DNA from: Rhopalosiphum padi
Lineage: Eukaryota > Arthropoda > Insecta > Hemiptera > Aphididae
DNA length: 64,000 nt
Direction: 5' to 3'
Assembly: GCF_020882245.1 (NCBI RefSeq)
Contig: NC_083598.1
Coordinates: forward strand, 53,419,858-53,483,857
Position numbers and translations under genes: made by a program. The notes under the pieces were generated by a model. The model saw nothing but the letters and a program-made list of their open reading frames with translations. It made no database searches and had not been told where the DNA came from. Positions 14,093 through 28,125 of this stretch are shown here, one piece after another (the first letter of the stretch is position 1; each line of letters begins with the position of its first letter).

Positions 14093-14713
14093 TTAGCGAC
14101 TATATGGTTGACTCGTGGTGTCAAATGTTAAAATTGTTGCAAACAAAATATTTCTTTTTTTAAGAGATTTTTTTTTAGTATAATACGTTTTTTTTTTTTT
14201 GAAATAGTCAACATCATTTATAACATACAAATTATAAAAACAATTAATTGTACAAAATTTAAATGCGTAAATATTTTCAAACAAAATAACTTGGGGAATT
14301 GGTGGGAAATGGCTACCAAAAGAAGTGGTGGGTCGGCGTCCCATCCGTAATCCCGTTTTGATCACCGAGCGCCTACCTACTGTTGTTTTGTGCCAAAAGT
14401 TTGATTGAAGTTTTAATCTCAGACGAAAAGAATTACTTCGCAACTATTAAAGTGCGACTATTAAAATAGTATGGTTAGAGAAATTTTAGCAAGAAAGTGA
14501 AGAAAGTATTGCCTCATTGTTCTCATTCATTTGTTCATAACATGCTGTTCCACGCACACCGAAAAGACATGAGTTGATTTGTATCCAGTCAACACAGACG
14601 AAAATTACAATATATTTCACGAAAGTTCGTGTATTACAAGATAAACCATACATAGTTTTAGAGTTTAGATATATACCTAACACGGTCACGGCACGATGTT
14701 GGTCGTAAAACAT
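14093..14713. other. Unassigned GC-richer segment
   Basis: The sequence is more balanced than its surroundings. Two consecutive minus-strand open frames (14443-14093 and 14713-14486) have non-AT-like amino-acid content, for example a G-R-R-S-V-I-K-T-G-L-R-M-G-R-R-P stretch. I recognise no family. Both frames are short and split by stops. It could be a decayed transposon or an unrecognised exon; I assign no function. Confidence 0.25.
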
Positions 14714-17700
14714 TTGGCCCGTAAAACAATATTATTATATTGATTTTACGTTTTCGCATCGGACAAATTCCGCGTTGTTCCACGTGTCGCGGCGCTGGTG
14801 CAACTGTACTTGTAATCCTATTTAAGAATTAATGCAATTGTCATGGGATGGTTTACTGGCAAACACGAGGCCACGGTGGCACGACAAAATGTTTATATAT
14901 ATTCGAGAGCAGTCAACTGGTAATTTGAAATGTATGCGAAAGTTTTGTTCGCACAATGTGAATTACCAATTCAACCAATCCTTCAATATTATTATTATTG
15001 TGTGTAATGTAAACTTTTGATATGCAAATAGCGCGTTGTATGTTTAAAAATCACCAGGATAACGAAGTAAAACGCGACTGAAATACAATTATGATAATAT
15101 TAGCATATTATTTCTGAATGTTGATGTTATACGGTATACCATCTGTAATATATTTTTTTTTTTTTTAAACAAAGGCTATAATGAAAAAAATCTGAAAGTG
15201 TTTCAGAAAAATATTAAGTTAAAATTTCGCTTTTTTTATTATGCATTAATAATAACCCTTGTGAAACCTTTATACCCATGTGAGATTTATGATGAACTTT
15301 CGTCGGGTGTTCTTTATAACCAAAAATGATTAAAAACCAAGCAGTGCTCTGCGATTAAAAGTGAAATATATTATAGTATTTATAGAATTGCATTATTTTC
15401 TTCGATATGATGGTTACTTTTTTCGATTTTATTTTATGGAATGTATAATATTTTAGTTTTATAACCTTTTTTTTTTTTTTTTTTTTTTGATGTCTAAGTA
15501 TAAAAATATATTAATTTACGTAGTTAGCTAATGATATAGAATAGTCAGCGTGTTTTTTTTGAATCAATCAAAACCATATAATTCGAGCCGTTTAGTTGTT
15601 TGTATAATACCTAATAAAATGTAACATGTCGTGAGAATATTATTATTTTTTCAACGTTATAGTGAGTGATTAAGGTGACCAATAAAATGTTATATGAGAA
15701 TCATCTTGGCTGACTCTTTTCACAGTTATTATGTTACTCCGATCCATATATACTGTTTATAATAACGAGATACGGCGGGAGTTTAACTATGAAACAAATT
15801 ATCAGTCATATTATGTCATTAGTCGAGTTAGTCACGTTTGTTGTCAACATCTATTAAGCTGTTGGCTCTCGTCAATCGCCAATTTAAATTCGACGAAAGC
15901 ACAAGTAAAAGGTAAGACCTTGAACATTATCAAAGTACAACATAAACTATGATTGGATGTTTATACAAGTTTTACGATATAGTCAAGAATAAGACAACTA
16001 ATATTTTGTTCGTAAAATATATTTTTTTACACGTACCTTTTTTATATGTACCTAACAATAATTATAATAATAAAATATTAAATAATAATAATGTGGCGTC
16101 TTGTACGAAAATAATTTAGGATTACGAACACCGATGTTTTAACAAGAAAATATTGTAATTATGGTATTCAAATAACGGTTATATCTATAGGTTTATAAGC
16201 CAGTCTATACCATTAATATTTAATTATTAGAAAATGTATTTAATATTTTTTTACTATTAATCGAAATAAAGTCATGTCCCATTTTGACAATGCACACAAC
16301 TGATGTGTTAATAACTCAGTTACGATTTTTTGCGTTTATATAATATTATCTTTGTTTTATGTACTTATTTTAAAGTCAGAATGAAATTACTTTAATCAAA
16401 TCAAAGTGACGAGATGACATGTCAAGGTCAGATTTGTGGATAATATAATAAGAGAATCTTTTCCCTTATATTTTAGTAATTTATATGTAAATGTATTAAA
16501 TCTCAATCGAATAAAAAAAAAAAAATTAAACTCTCAACATCTTTAAAACTATTTTCTCTGTGGTATGAATATACATTGGTTTTGCAGTATACATATAAAA
16601 TAGCTATACGAATTCCAATGTACATTAAAGTAAAGCACAGTGATTTTGAAGTTTATTGTGTGACTTGTTGTACTAGAATGTTGTGTATAAAGTTGAGTGG
16701 CACGATGTATACATTTTGTTGGATAACTGTCGTGTGCAGGAATTGTTTGATTCTGAAAGGTCTGATTTGAATAAACAAAATTGCGCAACTATAACACCCA
16801 AAGGAATCGTTGTCGGGGAATTTAAGGACTGCTGCAGGTTTTTGGTTTGTGTGGGAAAAGACTCAACTTTGTTTAATAACATGATGTTTAAACGTTTATT
16901 ATATTAAAGAAAAAATATTGTTCCTATAAGTACTATAAATAATATTGTTCCGTCTTTTTTTTAAATATTAATTTTCTGTTTAAACATGATATATGTTTAT
17001 AATTATAATGATAATATTGTTAAAAATTGTTTTTAAAATTGTATGATTCTTTCATTGTTAATGTATCAATGAGGCGATCGCTAAATTGTGTTATGATATT
17101 TTCCTCGCATCGTAAAATATAACGATATAATAAAAATGTCTACCTACGAATTTGGCATAAAACTATGTGTTTTTTTTTTTTAGATGACTGTAATATTTTA
17201 CATTTTAATTTTTTTAAATGGAATATATATATATTGAAATGTGTATCAATGTATCACACTATAATATATTACTTTTGTATCTATACAACGAATTTTTGTA
17301 CCTTTCTTTTTGGCTATTTTTCAAGAATCAAAAGATTTATGGCACTACATATTATTAAAATGCCTTTTACAGGGCCGTACCTAAAACACGAGTAAACTCT
17401 TAAAATACTTTAAGCTTTTTGAAGTATATCGAAGGGTTTCTTTTTAAAATTAAATTCAACAAAATCGGAAAATATAATATGTTTTATTTTCAATTTTCTG
17501 TGACTATAGATGTTGATATCAAAAATATTAAGTTAACTTCGACAATATATAATAATCTTATAGTAAAATATAATATTAATGCGAAATAATTATACAATCA
17601 TACCGATATTTTACGGTTAAATAAAATATTTTGTAAAGCCGATATAAATGGCACATTATTAATCATCGCCTTATTGTAATATTGTTTTATTAATTAATAT

Positions 17701-19344
17701 CTTTGTGCAAAAATATTTAGAATATGTATATTGTAATTTATTATTCGGGTAGTGCATACTATTATATAAACGTGATATTTTGTACAAATCAGTCGAATAG
17801 TTTATTTATCAAAACATTTATTAAAAAAAAAAAAAATGTTTGTATCAAACAGCGGAAGAAAGTATGCGTTGTTCAGTATAAAATATATCGTTTGTTTTTG
17901 TAAATTAGTTATTGGAAGTATGTCACTGACAGCGAAATACGGGGAATATTGATTTTTATGTGTATATATAGCTCATATATTCAATTGAAAACTATTAACG
18001 AATAGCGTAGTCGAGGTTGAAATATTTTTAATATGTTATAACTACATACTTTATGATATGTGCGTATATAGTTCGTGTTTTAAACAGTCGAATTCATATT
18101 TTGGTCCAATTAAAAACAATACGGCAAGCAAATTATTAATCATATTCGAAGTATTAAGAATATACCATAATATAATAAGTATATATTATTATTGTATTCA
18201 ATGCATATTATATTCTTTATAAATCATACGATTTGCGTACAGCGCTTCTACCGTACGCAATTAAAAAGCATAACTTTATTCATTAGTTTATTTTCTTGTT
18301 GTCTTATAACCTTTGTAAGACCTATATATACCTACTGTGAATTATGTGTTCGGAATACATTAAATTATTATCGTACTGCACCGCGGCTTACGTAAAAATG
18401 TGCATAATATATTATATATACCTACCGGTGTACACAGATGTCGAGTTAGCGGAATCAAAACAAAAAAAAAAAAAAAAATACACTACTCGCAACTCCCGTA
18501 GCAGCGTTAATTCAAAATGTAAATAATCACTGCGCAACACTATTATATATTATATCTGTTTCTGCGGTACTCGACAGCTGCAAGTCTTTCAGGAATCTTA
18601 TTCATTTGCGGATAATGCGATAACTACAGATGTTAGATTAATAGAGAGCAAAACGCACGCGAAACCGATATATTAATGCAATAACTATGCAATGCGAAAA
18701 AAGTAAAAACAAACGCGGTATAATATCATAATTCATAATATTTGCGAATACATCGGAATCGTGTTTCATTACACTCAAAATTCTACGCGGGACTTTCCGG
18801 CACAAGGTTTAAACGGTTTTCGAATGGATACTCTAAACGTGCATGTTTATAATATGGTACGTCACGATATTAATATTATTCGCTGTGTGCAATGTTTTCA
18901 GGTGTACAAGGTAGGTACCTACTATACCTACGCACGCATAAAGATCGAACGAAATGCGTCGAAAGACCCGTTGTGTAAAAGCAGAGGTTAGGTTTATGTT
19001 TTTATTTTGGGTGCTACGTGACCGAGTGTCGGTTTCCGTGTTCTACGCGCCCGTTAAATTAACGTAACCGACTGATATAATATATTATATAATATTATTA
19101 TAATATTATTACAATGACCTCACGTGTTATAATAATATTATACGGGTTCGCCGGGCGGTCAACAAACTCTGAAATAATACTAGGCGATCGGTGCTAATAA
19201 TGATATATGTAATTATAAAAAATACGAAGTGAACTCCTATCCGATACTCATCGATAAGCATAATGATTATAATAAAATTGTTCGATCCGAACATAAACGT
19301 TTTTCGACGACGACTCTGTTAGCTCCCGCACAAACAAGCCATAT
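14714..19344. other. Noncoding upstream region of the serpin pair
   Basis: It is AT-rich with long T tracts (about 15150-15165 and 15467-15488). Overlapping open frames on both strands at 16549-16907 lack motifs. From about 18540 onward the DNA becomes CpG-richer, as expected when approaching a promoter, including a TAGGTACCTA-type word near 18910. Confidence 0.4.
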
Positions 19345-19370
19345 GATCTTTGGCCCAGAGATCGATGATT
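19345..19370 (+). promoter_or_regulatory. Conserved upstream element of serpin A
   Basis: GATCTTTGGCCCAGAGATC is found about 360 bp before the serpin A start codon. The first 12 bases recur exactly upstream of serpin B at 30158, followed there too by an AGATC. The outer bases GATCTT and AGATC form an imperfect palindrome around TGGCCC. The region just before it (CGACT then a GCAC word) also aligns loosely between the two genes. It is inferred to be a retained promoter or 5' UTR element of the ancestral gene; the binding factor is unknown. Confidence 0.45.
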
Positions 19371-19703
19371 TTATACACTCGTGTTGCCATTAAATATAAT
19401 AATAATAATAATAATAATTAGGTTTGATCGCGCGTCCGTTATCACTTTATCAGCATCGGGTATTCCGACCACCGCCGGAAGCCGGTAATAGTATGATTAT
19501 TATTAATATTATTATAATTGCTTGAAAAATTGTGTTAAATTCGTATGGCGTATTAAATAATGATACGTTAATATAGGTACGCCGAAATATTATAAGACGC
19601 GACTGCGCCGCCACTCCTAATCCCGGCAGTTCGTGTGCTGGAGTGACTGAGCAGGGTTTAGCCGATCGATCGATCATCGTCCTCCGGAAACGCCGTCATC
19701 GTC

Positions 19704-22700
19704 ATGCAGGACTCACGGTCCACGAATATCCATTACACCTCCCACACGTCAAACTATTCGTTCACGTTGTTCAAGGTAGGTGCTATCTTCGTACCGTGAA
19801 CGGTTATTGCAGTTTGATGTTGGGTGTACGGTGTTCCGGCGACGGTCATGTCCGCCACGGAAAACCGGATACGATCCGAGTGCGTTTCCGTTTCCGGGCG
19901 GCGTACATCGCAATGAAAATGCCACCGCTGTTTGACGAAATATTATAATACACGGACGTCGGGGTTGTTTTTCTCAGGAATTGACCGCTTCCGCCGAGGG
20001 CAATGTGTTCGTATCAACGTACAGCGTACAATTTCTGTTGCTGCTCCTGGCGTTCGGTTCCAAGTCAAAGACCGGCGATCAACTCAAAACGCTGCTGCGT
20101 TTGCCGCAAAAGAGTGCACCGAATTACGACAATATCAAGGCGGTCATAACAAACATTGAAGTAATCCAAGTTTTAATCAGTTGAATGGTACTGTCTCCTT
20201 CTCCTAACAGTCTGTAATTGATTGTTTGTTTATCGTTATTAGGAATAATTTTCCATTGGATAAAAGTCAACGGAATCGCTCAAAATCTTATCTAAATTAC
20301 ATCGAAATTGTTTGGTTTAAATAATTAGGTTCTATTTCTTAAAACAACAATAATATTTATTATCGTCAGAATAGCTTGGGAAATATTGGTTATCTAACCG
20401 AATGCACTTTTATTATTTAATATTTTTTGGGTAAAATAAAAGCTAGACATATTTCGCACAGCGCCTTCATTGACTCATTGCCGATTTATAATTGAACTCA
20501 AATAAAATTATTCATTGAAGCATTAATTTTTAAACGTATTTGCATTAGTTTGAAATAATGGACATACATTGATTAAGTTAATATTTATAGATACTCACTA
20601 TTAATTTAAATCTCTTTTGGATTTAATTATCTTTATCCATCAAACAATATTTTATGAGCGATTTGAAATTACATTATTATTTATATTTTATTTATTGAAA
20701 AGATTTAAGTGTTTGGATGATTGATATCTGACGTTTTGAACCGCCACATGATTCATTCTTAAGAGTTATAATGTTATCGTAATGGTAACGTAACTATCGT
20801 CTACGTCTTAATTTGTTTAATATAGTTTTTAGTATTTTTGCTATATCAAAATCTTTAAACGTTAAAATTATACAAATTTAATATTTTAATTTTCTAAAAA
20901 AATAATAAATTTTAAAATATTTTGGTAAATTTCAAACTAAACTTATGTATACTATTATAAGTATAAAAAAATATCAGTTTTACGAAATGTATTAAAAATT
21001 TTTGGAAAAAATGAAAAATACAAAATAAAAATTAGGTACTTTCGTTTAATTTATGTAAAAACTGAAAATTTTTGATGAAATAATGAATTAAAAAAATTAA
21101 AATTGTCAATAGTGCAAGGAAACACATATTATTTTGTACAATATTTTTTTACATACCTACTTAATATTTTGGATAGTTAATTTTGTGATATTTTTTTTTA
21201 ATACATTTTAAAACCTGATATTCATGTCAAATTGTAATAGTCACATATATATATTCTTAATTTGATGTTTACCAAAATATTTAGGAGTTCATTATTTTTA
21301 GGAAAATTTAACTATTGAATTTTATAAATTTTATAGTATAGAATCATAATAATTTAATTTTCTACACATTTTTATAGTTCAAAATAAGTTATAATACAAA
21401 TTTATAATTGAAAATGAATATTAATAATATTAAAGGTTTTAATCAATAACAAGTTATATTGAGTTTTTAGAAAATATTTACCATATAATATATAATTTTG
21501 GCTTTAGTTAAAAATTATTCAATTTATGTTTATGAGTAAGTTTTATTTATTATATAGAATTATAGACTATAATAATATTTAAATATTAAAACTAAAATTA
21601 ATCTATTTCTGGAATCTTCTCGGTTTTTTTTTTTCAAACGCTTAAGTTTTATATTTTAAAAATTGAAATGACAGTTTAACTTTTACAAATTTACTCAAGT
21701 GTTTAGGCATAAAGAGTTGTCTAATTTATACAAAAGAGATACAAATATGAACAAAACATGTCCGGTCTTTTGTTTTTATTTAATTAAATCCAAGAGACAA
21801 GTGAAAAATGTGTAATGAATAAATAATGCGGAGGGTATAAAATAATTAATTTGTTTATAATTAGTAGATTTAATAAAAGTTTCTCTGTAAAATAAATAAT
21901 GTTCATTCAAATTATTTGACATTGGTCAATTAAAGCTTTTTTCGAAAAGCTAAATATAATGATGAATTTATAGTAAAAAAAAAAGTTATAGTAATTAATA
22001 ATATAGCTATAAATTAACTTTAAAATCATAATTTTATTTTGGTATATCCATAATCAAATAGAATAGATTATAATATATTAATAATAAGGTCCTATTTTTT
22101 TAAGCATTAGTAAATTGTTGTTGTATATTTAATAAGTACAATATTATATAGCGTGTTCATGAGGTACTAGGGTACTGGTGTACTACTAAATATTTAAAAT
22201 GGACGACATTGACTGAAATGTGGGTTTTCGGGAAGTTAAACTTAGTAGGACAAGATACACATTTTAAGAACATTTAAAATGTTTGACTATTTTGTTACGC
22301 ACATGCACTATGTAGCTGAATTTCATTAATAAAATAATATATTCAGATAGACTTTTTTTTTTTAAACAATTTTTGTGTGAAATATTTTTTTAATATAAAG
22401 ATAAATAAAGTTAAAGTAAATGAGAACTTGAAATTTTTCAAAACGTGTATTTCGGAAACATCTCCTGAAAACATCGTTTCAATCTATGATTATATAGCTG
22501 AAATATTTAATTTTATCTTTTACAGCGTCAACACATTATACATTGAACATATAATTATACATTACTTATGTAATAGTAATAATATTGTTAACAAAAGAAC
22601 TAGAATTTATTATGTTCAGTTTATGAAATTAATTTCTTATAGATTTCTTCTTCTTATTATTATTTTTATTATTATAAATTATAATCATTGTGAATAAATG

Positions 22701-25379
22701 CCGTTTAATCGTGAGTTTGAATATTAAACCGAAACAGCACATTTAGTTTGAAGCATGTACACAATTGTTAATAATTTCAAATTGAGTTAGTTGGTATTTC
22801 GTTATCAAATGTAAAGCAATCATAATATTTTTGTGAGATCATTTTTTTTCATTTTTTTTTTGCCGCATGTCTCAGATAACGTCATGCCATGTTCTTTTGT
22901 ATAAATTAAACGAAATTTAATAAGTTTGAAGTGGAATTAATCATTTTCAGGACCCTAATTATTTAACCATTGCCAATGGAGTTTTCTCGGATAAGGCGTT
23001 CGTTTTAAGAGACGATTATGTGGATAAGGCTCGTGTCTATATGAATGCTGAAGTGAGGAGTCTCGATTTTGCCGGTAATTCTGCAAACGCAGTTTCGGAA
23101 ATCAATAATTGGTCTGAACAAAAAACCGATGGAAAAATTTCAAATATTTTTGAACCCGGTAATTAAACGATAATGGTAATATTAATAATAATAATAATAT
23201 ACAGATCAGTGTGTTCGTTAAATTAATAGTAATGATTAAGTTTTCGAAAAATTGCATGAATATTTAGTACTCGAATACAAGTAAATAAACATAACAATAT
23301 GTACCTATCTATTATTATGTATTATTCCATCACAGGTACCATTGACCGAGACACGGTATTGGTTTTGGCGTCAGCTGTACACTTTCAAAACGTGTGGAAA
23401 AACCAATTTACGGATACGAAGAACGCGAGTTTCTGCCTCACACCTAAAAAGCATATCGATATTGAAATGATGCACCAAACAGGCCATTTCAGGTACTACA
23501 AAGACGAGAGTTACAAGTTCTCCGCCGTCGAACTGCCATACAAAGTAAGTAATTTTTGTATTTTTGTAAAAGTGTAATGTTATAAGTGGTTGAAACTATA
23601 ATATTATATATTATATTTATTTTATTCAAAAACACAAAAATTAACCAATATTATATATCTCGTGATCGAACCGGGGCAACGTTATATATTATGTATTCGT
23701 CTTACGAATTGAGTATCGCTGTGTATTATATACACAGTTTGTTGTGAACTAGGCTGGCGGTTTTGAGATGCTGATTATATTGCCGGACAGAGCTGATGGG
23801 TTGAAAGATTTGGAAAGCGCGTTCTTGAAGAACTCCAAAAACTTCGCTTACTTGCAAGGCAACCTGACCGTCCACGATGTCACATTGGATCTACCAAAGT
23901 TTAAGTTCGAATCATCTGTTAGTCTAGTGAAAACAATGGAAAAAGTAAGTATGGCGGTACATAATGCGTATAAAACAAATAACAATACGTCAATGTCTGC
24001 AGTGTGTATACTTATGTATACACACTGCAGTGTTATTCGATTAGGACGTGTAAAAGTTTCTAACACGCACAAAATTATCTCTCCGGTTGACAGTTGACTA
24101 TAATTTATACGACCTGTTTTTATCCGTCGCGCTAGTCAAAACCAATTTTTTTTTTTGTATATTCACTGAGTATAAAATTTAACGGTTTAATGTAAAATTG
24201 TAAAAAATGTTTTGAAAAAAATTTATTATGGGAAAACATTATTATTCTCTCTTGAAATTTCGTACTCTATGATATAGAGGTTCATAAAACATTTCAGTTT
24301 CTTCGTTTCACAGAGTATATTATTTTTATATTGTAATCATCAATTTGATTTTTATTTGTGATTTTTTATCTAATCTGATAAAACACACGTCACTTTTAAT
24401 TTAAATTCTGTTCATAAAATTCTGCCCGTTTTATGTTCGACTTGTCTATTTTCGCGAGTTTTGATATTTTTTTTCAATTTCATAAAACAAGTATAATAAA
24501 ACAATCTTAACATTTTAATATTATACATATATAGTGTAAAACGTAAAAAGATGAAAGTTCAAAATCTATTTATTTAGTAACTATAGCACTCAGGAAATAA
24601 AAAACATTTAGATGGATGATCATCGGGTTAAAATAGATTAAATTATATTAAAGTTAAAAATAAATACTCGTATAGACTCACATGCGCGAACAGATCCAAA
24701 TATTTGGTGGATTTAACAGGACACTAAATGTTATAATCGTAGATCATGTCATAATATGTGAATAGATTTTTTACACGATTGCATTGGTTTTGACCTAGAC
24801 AATGTAATGTAATTTTCGCGAATTTATATTTCAGAAGTTTGTCCAAAAAGTAATTTATTTGAAACGTATGTAGACTACTTTTGAACAACTTAAAACTACA
24901 TACACGTATGTCTCTATAATACGTCCTGGGTATAAATTAGTTTAGAAAACTTTATGTCTGTATTTACTACTTATGTAAGGCTCATCAATATTGTTTTTGA
25001 CAGTTGGGCTGTACCGAGATGTTCACGTCGAGTGCCGATTTCTCTTATATTAGTACATCTGGAGCGGGTAAGCTGAAAGTTAGTGACATCAAACATAAGG
25101 CCTTTGTGAGCATCGACGAAAATGGCACTGAAGCCGCAGGCGTCACTGGTAAGAACAATATAACATAATATTAGATATTATTCATTTTGCAATTCAAACA
25201 AAAACGACTAACGCATTTTGTTATTTCATATAGGCGTAGACGTCGTGAATTACAATTTGGAATACTTTCCGAGCGACATCAAGGCAGTTAAGTTCCACGC
25301 GTGCCATCCGTTCATGTTCATTATAAAAAAAAACACAAATATTATTTTTATGGGCCGATTGTCCAATCCGAACGCTTAG
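19704..25379 (+). CDS. Intracellular-type serpin A (seven exons)
   Basis: This is a serine protease inhibitor of the serpin fold, 384 residues, assembled from exons 19704-19775, 19978-20160, 22951-23158, 23336-23544, 23753-23944, 25004-25148 and 25234-25379. All junctions are GT-AG and join in frame (phases 0,0,1,0,0,1). An in-frame TAG at 19659 with no other ATG after it fixes the start. No signal peptide is visible, so a cytosolic or nuclear protein is predicted unless an upstream exon exists. Family landmarks are N-V-F-V-S-T-Y-S (33-40), I-N-N-W (near 137), the strand ending P-Y-K, L-I-I-L-P-D, the conserved His319 before the loop, the hinge E-N-G-T-E-A-A-G (327-334) and F-M-G-R-L near the C-terminus. 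The small-residue hinge predicts an inhibitory serpin. By counting 17 residues from Glu327, P1 is Tyr343. Oddities: Ser167 stands where most serpins have the shutter Asn, Thr38 replaces the SPxS proline, and Cys360 replaces Asp in the A-D-H-P-F motif. It is paralogous to serpin B downstream. Confidence 0.92.
23997..24030. repeat. Perfect 15-bp inverted repeat in serpin A intron 5
   Basis: The left arm CTGCAGTGTGTATAC (23997-24011) and its exact reverse complement (24016-24030) flank a 4-base TTAT loop. It lies about 50 bp after the 5' splice site of exon 5. It could fold as a hairpin in the pre-mRNA; its role is unknown. Confidence 0.85.
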
Positions 25380-27679
25380 TGAACGCACACGAATATATTA
25401 TACATATTTTAATACATTTTATTAGTTATAAGTATTTAATAATGAGATCTTAGATATTGCCTAAAATGTCTATATTTTTTTTCTAAGTATAAAGTATGTA
25501 TTATGTATATTATATAAAAACAATATTATTATAAATTACTATATGTATGTCTTAGAGTAAATATAATAGTGCATTATAATATGAAATGTCATGCACTCTA
25601 TATTATTATATATATATATTTTAAATACATTTTAGATTGAATCACTGCCAATTGTTGTCGTTTTTATTTTAATTAATTCTTCGTTGTTATTTTAATATGT
25701 GAATGGATTTTTATATTTTATATGACACGTAGATGCAGCGCTTAGCCCGACGTGAATAAGATGGTGTGTAGGTTATTAATCTAAATTTAAGCGATACATC
25801 ATCGCAATCGAATAATGCTTTTTATCATGTTCTTTTTATTGTATTATGTGTATTCATGCATTGATAGCATTTTAGTTTCATATATCACTTGAGAAAAATA
25901 ATCAATATCATATATCAATAACATATTATTATAATTACTCAATTATAAAAATATTAAAATAGAAATTATTTCATTTGTCAACATTTTGATAATGTTTGCG
26001 TTTTTAAAAAAAGCTTATATTTTACATTTTAAAATAAATCGTAGAACATTGTTTTAAAAACTGAAAAGTTAAAAGTTCTTTAAAGTGTTTAAAGACATTT
26101 TTTGGAAAACATGAAAACTAATCGAGTAAAGATAATGTGATATAAAAAAATTAAATATTAACAGAAGAAACCAGAAAGTTGGATATGAATCACGTGGTAT
26201 AAAACATTAAAGTTGGTATAGTCATCGGGAAAAAATAATTCATACTTCTCATTAAAAAGTAAGTAAATCGGTTTGATAAAATTTTAATTTTTTTTTTTTG
26301 ACTACTTATTTCTACGCAGAGTAAATTTAAATAGTATGATTTGAATGTTTTGTACTTGAATTGAAATTAGATAATAATATTATAAGCAATTAATATGATA
26401 TTGACGATATCATAATATAATATTATAGGTTCACGATGTTTCACGTTTATTTATGAGTCATAAATTATGACCGTTCAGAAAATTAATAAGATAGTACAAA
26501 GTCAGTATTAAATATATGATATTATAATATATAGTTCTAATGTAAACACAATTTAACAAATCCCGTTATGTAAACGAGTAATACGCAAAAATGGTACAAT
26601 AAGTATTTTGAAATGGATTACCTGTACAATGATTATTAGCAGACATTAATATTACTATTTAGTTTAAAATTAAATTACATTTAAAAAAATAAATGAGAAG
26701 TAGTGACATTACGAAGAATTTAGTGATTTGTTTAAAAGCGATTTAGTATGCTTTGGATGTTTAATTGGATTGACTATCGTTTGTTTAATTTTTAAATTAA
26801 TTTTGAATGCGTATTTATAAAACCTTACAAGTATTAAACGGATATGTAATTAATTCGTTTTTGTAGGAAGTCGAATTTATTGTGTGTGATATGTCAAACA
26901 AGCTCAATTTAACTTTGTAATTTATTTGATTGACAAATGAAAATTGAAATTTCAATAATGAATACACTTTAAGCATTCTTTTTAATTTAGTATCTAATCG
27001 TCAATATTTGAAAAAACTTGTTATTTTTTTAGTTAACGTGAAGAAGTTGATTATTTGATATTTTTGGTTTTATTGTTTTTAAATTGTATAGTTTAAAGTT
27101 TATAATACTATGAATGTATAAGCAATCAAACGTAAACATATTTTATATAGTAGAATTAGTCAATATATTATTGACACGTTGAAGTTATATTGAATTTAAA
27201 AACAGCATGGGTTCATTTACTTTGAATAATTTTCTTTGTTCTTATTTTATACATTTCAATATTTGAAAATTTAGGCTTATAATTTTATAAATTTTTGCAT
27301 TTGTGCTAGTTTTTCATTGATTCAAAGTGATTCAAAAGTAATTGAAAATATTTTTCATCAATAATTTTTCAAAAAAAACATGTTGTGTAAAAAAAAATAT
27401 CGTTATATACTACACATAAAATTCGATTTAAAGGTGAAAAATAGCTATCACAATAATAATAGAAAGTATTTTATATACAACAGGAATCATTTGTGATGAA
27501 ATTCAGCGTATTAGAATTTTTTTTAAATTATAGTCGATACTGTTGATAGTTTTCATTAGGGCTAGGATTTATATGCACTAAACAATTTTATTTACCAAAA
27601 TATACTAAAACAATGTATTTTAAATGTTAGTTAATATTATTTCATGTTATTATTAAATAAAATTTTTTTTTTTAAATTT
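25380..27679. other. 3' flank of serpin A and spacer
   Basis: AT-rich sequence. No canonical AATAAA was found close to the serpin A stop, so the 3' end is not placed. No further serpin exon, alternative loop exon or RNA gene was found. Confidence 0.4.
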
Positions 27680-28125
27680 TCAAATGTGAACGACCGGCGA
27701 TTAACTCCTTTCCACATACGATGTTGTTGGAGCATATTTAAACGACGTGATTTGTCCCGGATTTAAAGTAATATATTTAACATATTTTTCTTCCGTTTTA
27801 TATTCACCGTTTATAACGTTACACATTTTTAGAAACGTTTTGAATCCCTTATTCTTCTTCAGTATTAGATATTATAGACTTTACTGTTAGAATTGCTGGC
27901 ACAACTCCACAATTGTATGCCATAAGCTTTAATTAGTTTTATGATTGCCACATAAAGAAGCCATTCGTTTACTGTCAGGTATAATGTAGAATGTCTTCCA
28001 ACTAGTCAGTGTAATATAAAAAATTGTGTCTTAACTGCCAATCATTGTGTTTTTAATCCAGGCTAGAATCAATGTACATGACTAAGTATTTAGCTGAATG
28101 TTTTTGTGGGATTATCGTATTAGGC
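27680..28125 (-). pseudogene. Degenerate Jockey-like reverse transcriptase C-terminus
   Basis: Read on the minus strand from about 28115, the order is I-P-Q-K-H-S-A-K-Y-L-V-M-Y-I-D-S-S-L-D, then K-H, then L-L-Y-V-A-I-I-K-x-I, Y-G-I-Q-L-W and C-A-S-N-S-N. This is the thumb and connection region typical of Jockey-type LINE reverse transcriptases, and YGIQLW is especially diagnostic. Stops and frameshifts interrupt it, and the downstream part (to about 27690) is only weakly readable. It lies between the two serpin genes in the opposite orientation and is a dead, 5'-truncated insertion. Confidence 0.8.

Noticed and set aside
19643..19948. 101-codon frame over serpin A exon 1
   Set aside because: It is in a different frame from the serpin exon; comparison with serpin B shows that the ATG at 19704 is the conserved start.
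22377..22697. 106-codon frame in serpin A intron 2
   Set aside because: Same AT-driven composition, with no match to serpin or any other family; it is intronic.
23655..23690. A tRNA-like B-box (GGTTCGATCAC on the minus strand) in serpin A intron 4
   Set aside because: No acceptor stem, D arm or anticodon arm can be formed from the AT-rich flanks.
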